From Tribonema minus (taxonomy: Eukaryota; Sar; Xanthophyceae; Tribonematales; Tribonemataceae), in the NCBI GenBank assembly GCA_017506865.1, contig JAFCMP010000335.1, positions 124,001-188,000 of the forward strand: a stretch of DNA of 64,000 nucleotides, in the 5' to 3' direction. Both the position numbers and the translations under genes were made by a program. This document shows, piece after piece, positions 57,766 to 64,000 of this stretch; positions within the stretch are counted from its first letter, which is position 1; the number at the start of each line of letters is the position of its first letter. Below the pieces are notes generated by a model. That model did no database searches, was not told the origin of the DNA, and saw nothing but the letters and a program-made list of their open reading frames with translations.

Positions 57766-58894
57766 TGCTCAACACACGACATGAGGACTGTCAAGTCATA
57801 TTTAGTGGCGTATCATCAACGAGGGACGTGCACCGGATGCAGCTGATCGACGCACCGCCCTTTGCACTGCACGCGAATGGTGCAACACATACATACTGTG
57901 GATATCAGAGCACTGCAGGGCAAGCACCACAACAGCGCGCGGCGTCATCAATGGGCAGCTGCACTCAGGGAACTCAGACCCGCAAACCCCAATGGTGGAG
58001 GCAGTGCCTCATCTGAGCCCGCTCCCCGTTCCATGCCTGCCGCCCAAGCGGAGGCAACAGCCAGCCGCGGTGTCGTGGCGCTTGATGATGCGTGACTTAC
58101 ATACGCATGGAAGGACTTTGAGCGGCATGCACGTGGCATGGCACGCGCGCGCATGCATGGGGGGCATTGCTTCCGCCAGACACGGGGCGCCGCGGAGGCG
58201 ATGGGCGGATGTGTGCGCGCCGCCGTCACAGCGCTCCGCAACGCCTCCCAACTGACAGTAGTGACATACGTATGCTGACCACGTAAACTGGTTAGAGTAG
58301 AGCACACCAGAGTAGACCGCCTGAGAGAAGTGTGTTTTGCCCGCTGCTGAACCGGTCCTGCTGTGGTGCTCCAGCCGCCCCTGATGCGTCCCCCCCTCCC
58401 CTCGCCCCCCTACCTCCCCCTCGAACGACCGTTTTTCTATGTCTTGTGCGTCTTGTGGATGTGTGCGCGTGAGAGCGCAGCGCGCGTGTCAGCTCACGCT
58501 GGCCCGCACGCTGCAGCTGATGCTTGATGAGCCGTGTCACAAGGGTGAGCATGCGCCCCCCCCTCCCCCCCCCTTTCCCCTCACGCTCGGCTGACCCCTT
58601 CCTGTGCAGCGCAGGGGGCTCTCAAGGCGTATGTCGTGCCGGATCAGAGGAAGGCGAACTGCAGCGTCAGGGCGAGCGCTGCTGTTTCCAACGGCCCCCT
58701 CGCCCCCCTCGATGATGTATCATCACAGTGGCTTCCCCGCCTCACCCCCCCCTTCCCGCCCCCGTGCAGCAGCGAAGCAGCAGCTGCCACACACGGGTCG
58801 GGCGCCGCGCCGGGCCACACACGCGCGGCCACACACGCGCGGCGTGCTGTGCACGCACTTAACTAGGGCTAGGTCGAGTCACTCGAGTGTGCGC
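57766..58894. other. Intergenic region between xylanase 5' end and bZIP 3' end
   Basis: No exon with support was found. The left half should contain promoter sequence of the xylanase and the right half the 3' untranslated region of the bZIP gene. A TGTAA motif, the green-algal polyadenylation signal, occurs on the minus strand near 58,097, but a single pentamer is weak evidence. Confidence 0.3.
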
Positions 58895-61800
58895 CTATCG
58901 CCTGCCCCCCCTCCCCCGCCCCTGCCCGACGTCCCCCATGGCGGCTGCGGCGCCGCGCGTTGTCATGCGCCGCGGCCGCTCCGCCGCTGCTGCCGCGTCA
59001 GCGAGCAAGTCGCCGGCAGCAGCAGCGGCGGCATCAGGCATGTCGTCATCATCGTCCATGAGCTGAGCGCTACTTGCGCCCACCTGCGCCTGGTGCGCCT
59101 CGTGAGCGGCGCGTGCCTGAGCGAGGGGGAAGGAGGGGGGGAGGGGGGGAGGGGGGAGATGAGTCAGTCGTATGCATCTACACAACTGTTGGCATCACAG
59201 CCGTTTCCATGGGGTGCGCACATGAGTTGTGCGCTGCTTGGTCCGTCGCGATGCGGCAGTGCCGCTCCGCACGCTTCTCATCCGTTCCCTCAGATTAGGT
59301 TGCGGATCATGGTCAGTACCTCACGCACTATGCAGGCCTTGTACCACAACGCGAGCAAACCGGTCAAGTCAAAAGGCCGCTTGCAGCGGCCCACACAGCA
59401 TCCGCGCGTACACGCACGCACAGGGACACCTACCCCTGACCCTTACCCTACTAGTGACCGTAAAAGTAACCTCAAACCACACGTGCACAGCCACTAACCC
59501 CAACCCAAAAGCACGCGCGCAACGAACCGCAAGCGCCGTCGGACGCGGCGGCGACGCCGGCCAGCAGCTCCTGCGCGCGCGCGCACAGGCACTTACCCTA
59601 ACCCCGATTCTAACCCTAACCGTAAACCTAACCTTGCCCAAGCACCCACAGGCACTAACTCCAACCCTAAGGCGCAACTCACCGCGGCGCAGGCGCCGTC
59701 GGACGCGGCGGCGGCGCCCGCCAGCAGCTCTCGTGCGCGCGCGCACGGCCGCGGCGCCAGCGGCGGCTGCCCCCGGCGCGCGCGGCTGCCCTTCACCCAG
59801 CCCATCAACCACGCCATATTATCCAGGGATAGGTCCGCATCGGGCGTGTCGAGCAGCGCTGTGAGCTTAGCGTAGGTGGACATTGCGCCGCTGCCGCCGA
59901 GCGCTGCTGCTGCTGCGGCGGCGGCGCGCGGCCTGCCGCCGTTGGGGGCCGTGGTGCTGGCGCGGCGGCGGCGCGCGGCGAGGACGTGGTGGGCGTTGTG
60001 GTGCGCGATGGCGTCACGGTTGTGCTGCACCCAGCCGAGGTACGCGACCATCTGCGCTGGGGAGAGGGTGGACGCCAGGCCGACCATGCGCTCCTGGCGC
60101 GCGCGCAGTAAGGGGGGGAGGGGGGGAGGGGGGGAGGGGGTTACATGGAGCAGGGGTTGAGCGAGGGCTGAGGTGAGGGTCAGGGGGGAAGCGTATTGAA
60201 GACGATACATTTTTGTGGTATGATGCTTAGGGGTAGGAATGCAGCATCTTAGGGGTAGGTATCTGCCGGCAACTGGTCTTGCTGCGATAGGTAGAAGTGA
60301 ACAATACCTGACTTAGGTACTGTGACTCGCTCCGTGGCTCAGTCATTGCGGCGCCATGCTTGCAGAGCCCATGCCCTGCACTACGTGGGTCAACCGACCT
60401 CGCAAACCTGCTACACGAGACCGAGACTAATGCTGAGCAGCGTCATGCTGCTGAGGCATGCTGCCTTGGAAGACACCTGCACAATGATGATGTAGGGCTC
60501 CTTAGGGTCCGAGTTAGGCTCCAAGGGTTGAGGTTATCTCACCCTGAGATGCTACTTAGGGGTTCCCTCATTTACTAGAGACAAGAACAAGGGTGACGCT
60601 CAGCAGCGCCATACTGCTGAGGCATGCTGCGCAATCAACTCACCTGCACGATGGCCATGTACGACTCCACGCGATCAATGAGCAGCGCCATGCTGCTGAA
60701 GCGTGCTGCGTCAACACGCACCTGCACAGTTGTCCACGCCCCCCTGGCATGCGGCCGAGACTGCTGAGGGGTGATATTGAGCAGTGCCATGCTGCTGAGC
60801 GTGCCACACAAGCAATGGTGCTGAGCCATGCTGCTGAAGCGCGCTGCGCGATCAAACTCACCTGCACGATGGCCATGTAGGACTCCACGCCGCCCTGCAG
60901 GTCGCCCAGCAGCGCGGTGAGCTGCAGCAGCAGCGGCCGGTCGCGCATGAGCTGCGGGTCCTGCGCCGCCGCCTTCTGGCAGATCTGCGCGGTGAGTGTG
61001 CGAGTCAGAGTCAGAGGCGAGTCACACAGCGCTAGATGGGCTTATTGAGGAGGAGGCGCGGTCTTGGCATGAGTGCATCGAGAAGGAGGCGCAGTGCGTG
61101 AGGAGTGCACGAGTCGGAGTCAGAGGCGAGTCACAGCGCCAGATGGGCTTGTCGGCAAGGGATGCGCTCTTATGAGAAGCGGCACACCACAGGCGCCTGC
61201 TCATAAAGCTTCCCCTAGCCTTGACCCACGACATATGTGAGGTGCAAGTCCACAACTTGTCCAGACATGCTGGGAGCCGCTGGCATCACATGATGCTGCG
61301 GCGTCGTCACAAATAACATAGATTTGACGATGCGTGCCAGGGTAGTACTTCAAGTAGGTACTTAAGTAGCAGATTTGACTGCAGGCACCAACAAAAAACT
61401 GTAATTAAGTGCAGACGCTCCCCAGCAACAACTGTTGAAGTGTTCCACTTGAAGTTGCACTCACTTGCCAGCTACAAGCCAGTTGGCTTGTCGCATTTTG
61501 AATTTTGCACGAGTCAAGAGGTGCGCTCTCGATACTTGTCCATAACCCGCTGATGAATGCATGTGACACAATGAAAGCATGTCAACCTTGCACACGTCTG
61601 TCGTGCAGCCATGCTGGTCTAGTGCGTCACCACGCCTGTAATTCCTGCGCCTGCACGTAAAGTACACCTGCACAGTAAGATCACTTAATTTTGGTACCGC
61701 TACTATCTACCCTAGTTCTGCACAAGCCATCTGCCAGAGTTAACCCAAAAAAGTTTGTGCACACTGCTGAGCTGCTGACTCAGCAGCTCTCAGCTGCCAC

Positions 61801-64000
61801 ACAGCGGTTGGTGCGCTGACCCTTTCAACACCTCCTCACGCTTTTTGCACCTTTCCTTGCCTCCATGGTGCATGCCTCGTGCCTTTTAATGGCATGATGA
61901 TGATGACTCTGATTTTGATGCTGATGAAAAACGAATCAAAAGATCTGACAATGACTTGAATAGTGCAAGCCTCTCTGATGATGACTCAGTGTGTGCGTCA
62001 TGCTCGCCCTGATCTCGTTCCCTTACTCTGACGACGACTCTGATGATGACTGAGACCATAACTCTGGTGACGCCTCCGATGAAGCCTCAGCGCGCACCTT
62101 GATCTTGTCCTCCTGCTCCGTCGTCAGCGCCAGCTCCTTGCACAGCAGCGGCCACAGATCCAGCCCCACGCCGCACTGCACCGCCCCGCTCGCCTCCTGC
62201 CGGTACTCCACCCGCCCCCCCGCGACCCCCTTGCCCCCCGCGCGCCCCCCCCCCGCGCCGCCCCCTCCCCCGCCCCCCCCCCGCCCCGTCGCGCTCGGCA
62301 CGAAGAACTCGTCCGGGCGCTCCGTGAGCCACAGCAGGAAGCGCGAGTACGTGGGCAGCACGATAGACTGCAGCTGGTCAAAGTGGTACGCGACGACGGC
62401 AAGCCGCTCGCCGCAGCACGGCCCCAGCCGCAGCACGAGGTCGCGCACGCCGCCGGCGACGGCCGCCTCGCGCGCCTTCAGCGCCTCCGCAGCAACGCCG
62501 CCGCCGCCGCTGCTGCTGCCGCGCTCCGCGAGCATGCTGAGCTCGCTCTGCAGGCGCTGCAGCAGCTGCGCGCGCATCGCGCGGAGGTGGCTGCGGCGCG
62601 GATGGGGGGGATGGAAGGGGGGGGGTTGAAGCGCCTGCGATGGCCCATTGCTGGTCTGCGGTCACTGGCTCGAAGTTGAATGCACAGCGGGACCGGACGA
62701 TGTTGCGTTGCAGTACATGGAAGGGTTTCCGCCCCTCAAGCGGAAGTAAATAAATTACATGAGAGTGTCAGGCAGTCCGGGTCCCACCTGCTGCCAGCTT
62801 CAAGCGCACACTGTGAACCGCGCATCACACGCTGTCAATGAAAAAAACTCCTTTGAGAGCGGTCGCAGACTCCATCAGGTGATGCTCAACAAGCATCATA
62901 CCTACCGCCATCCACCACCGCAGCTGCCAAGACTGCTGCCAACAGCATCATCAACTTCAACTTTTGTTGAAGTTCCACTTCACCTGTTCGCGTCCTGCAG
63001 GTGCCCCCGCCTCAGCCCCTCCAGCTCCTCCGTCAGCTGCCCCACCTTCTCCTCCAGCAGCTCCAGGTACTGCTTCTTGCGCCTCCGCGACTGCCGTGCG
63101 CTCTCCCTGTTGCGCGCAAGCCGTTTCGCGCGCCGCTCGTCTTGCGTCGACGCAGCTCCGCCGCCGCCGCTGCCGCCGCCGCCGCCAAACGCAATGCCTG
63201 TCGCCGCCGCTGAGTCTGAGCGCTGCGGCTGAGACATGCCTGCGTTGCCAGCATTATTCAACGCGCGTTGATGGCTAAGTGAGTCATTGATAACGGGGTC
63301 AGCATGGCCGTGCCGCGGCAGCTGACGCGGGAGCACAGCACCTTACCATGCAAAGGCAGCGCCGCAATTAAGTGACTGTTAGCAAGCGGAGATAAGCGAG
63401 TCGTTGTAGTGTCAACGGCCGCTTTACTGCACTGTAGTGGATCATGATAGTAGTGGATCATGATGGTACCTGACCAAATACCCGGGGACAAGCGCGAGTA
63501 CCGAGCTCTTGGTTGGAGCACAGTCAGAGCATGTTTCTGGCCAGAAATCTAAACACAGTCTAGTCATGAATGCGTGACTATGTGTTGAGCAAACGAAGGT
63601 TTGATACAACTGCTAGGCCACACAGAAGGTAGGTACACCAGAGAGTGGTCACTAATTGCTGATCGCAAGCACTAGCCAGTTCAGCATGAATGCACCCATG
63701 TCACCATGAGAGTACGCCATAGCCCTAACCGCAGCTCAAACTCTGACCCTCACCTGCCATCATCCCTTGCGACGAGACCATTATACCGTTGCTCACAAAC
63801 GCCTGCTCAGTGCCGCCAACGCTGCTGATGCTACTGCCGCCAGCCCCCCCGCCCTGCGAAGCAAACGAGTAAGGCACCCCCCCCGCGGGAAATGCAAACT
63901 GCGCGCCGGTGGTGGGCACTGCCACCGCCGTCACCGCTCCGCTGCTGCTGTTGCTGGCGAAGCTTGCGGCATGCGAGTTGACCAGCTGCTGCGATGTGTG
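58895..64000 (-). CDS. bZIP transcription factor with a long conserved-looking C-terminal region, 5' end outside the window
   Basis: Exons: beyond 64,000 to 63,754; 63,239-62,984; 62,590-62,098; 60,984-60,862; 60,093-59,683; 59,116-58,895. All junctions agree in phase. The second exon holds the DNA-binding basic region (RRAKRLARNRESARQSRRRK, with the required Asn and Arg spaced N-x7-R) followed by leucine heptads (LELLEEKVGQLTEELEGLRR) that continue into the third exon (SHLRAMRAQLLQRLQSEL). The N-terminal exon is Ser/Gly/Val-rich. Beyond the zipper come AVVAYHFDQLQSIVLPTYSR, LWPLLCKELALTTEQEDKI and LSPAQMVAYLGWVQHNRD, which look like helical conserved blocks. A Gly-rich loop, an acidic patch (MDDDDDMPDA) and an Arg/Gly end follow. 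It should act in the nucleus; target genes are unknown. Confidence 0.85.
59530..59670 (-). repeat. Decayed copy of the 3' end and donor of the bZIP exon 59,683-60,093, with TTAGGG-type array
   Basis: gccgtcggacgcggcggcga plus cgccggccagcagctc at 59,538-59,575 repeats the true exon end at 59,693-59,735. Telomere-type ccctaacc blocks follow at 59,590-59,670. Confidence 0.85.
60590..60860 (-). repeat. Decayed copies of the 3' end and donor of the bZIP exon 60,862-60,984
   Basis: aactcacctgcacgatggcc, then atgta and gactccacg, occurs at 60,635-60,672 and at the true exon end at 60,857. A weaker, partial match follows at 60,700-60,730. Units are spaced by gctgctgaagcg(t/c)gctgcg blocks. Confidence 0.85.
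61000..61165. repeat. About 105-bp imperfect tandem duplication in a bZIP intron
   Basis: gagtcagagtcagaggcgag, tcacacagcgctagatgggc and its second copy at 61,108-61,152 bracket an aggaggcgc-rich spacer. Confidence 0.8.

Noticed and set aside
58604-59864. Long plus-strand open frames (297 and 211 codons)
   Set aside because: They are antisense to bZIP exons and C-rich acceptor tracts, with no family similarity; GC-rich sequence lacks stops by chance.

Overview
The window comes from the nuclear genome of a eukaryotic, probably unicellular, alga. Genes are split into many short exons separated by introns of 0.1 to 4.3 kb. Donors are mostly gtgag or gtaag and acceptors are mostly tgcag or cgcag. 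Exons are much more GC-rich than introns. Short arrays of the telomere-type repeat TTAGGG are scattered through the introns. The xylanase gene is of plant type (GH10 with an N-terminal carbohydrate-binding module). TTAGGG repeats plus gtgag...gcag introns would fit a chlamydomonadalean green alga. A haptophyte is not excluded. The assignment is an inference, not an identification.

Four genes were reconstructed by joining exons whose splice phases agree. (1) From about 31.13 kb down to 0.75 kb, minus strand, 30 exons build one very large protein: signal peptide, animal-type heme peroxidase, DOMON heme domain, five-helix cytochrome b561, cytochrome b5, and a cytochrome b5 reductase-type FAD/NAD(P) module. 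The order imitates animal dual oxidase (peroxidase joined to a transmembrane NADPH oxidase), but the electron-transfer half comes from a different set of families. This is the main discovery candidate. (2) At 34.56-36.54 kb, plus strand, at least three phase-compatible exons define an unrecognised Cys/Arg-rich orphan gene. (3) From 57.2 down to 42.4 kb, minus strand, a secreted GH10 endo-xylanase carries an N-terminal CBM and a Pro-rich DPYAPPA tail. (4) From beyond 64.0 down to 58.9 kb, minus strand, lies a bZIP transcription factor whose 5' end is outside the window.

The 32.5-40.9 kb region is a graveyard of one non-LTR retrotransposon family: five truncated copies in both orientations, one flanked by a probable 13-bp target-site duplication. 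At the left edge a few bases resemble one exon of the big redox gene, so a related gene or duplicate may lie further left.

A second unusual theme runs through all three large minus-strand genes. Introns repeatedly contain decayed extra copies of the neighbouring exon's 3' end together with its donor splice site, usually just downstream of the real exon and in one to two extra copies. Two large palindromic duplications (43.20-43.39 and 51.18-51.79 kb) and several intronic minisatellites add to the impression of a genome with very active local duplication. No tRNA, rRNA or CRISPR array was recognised.
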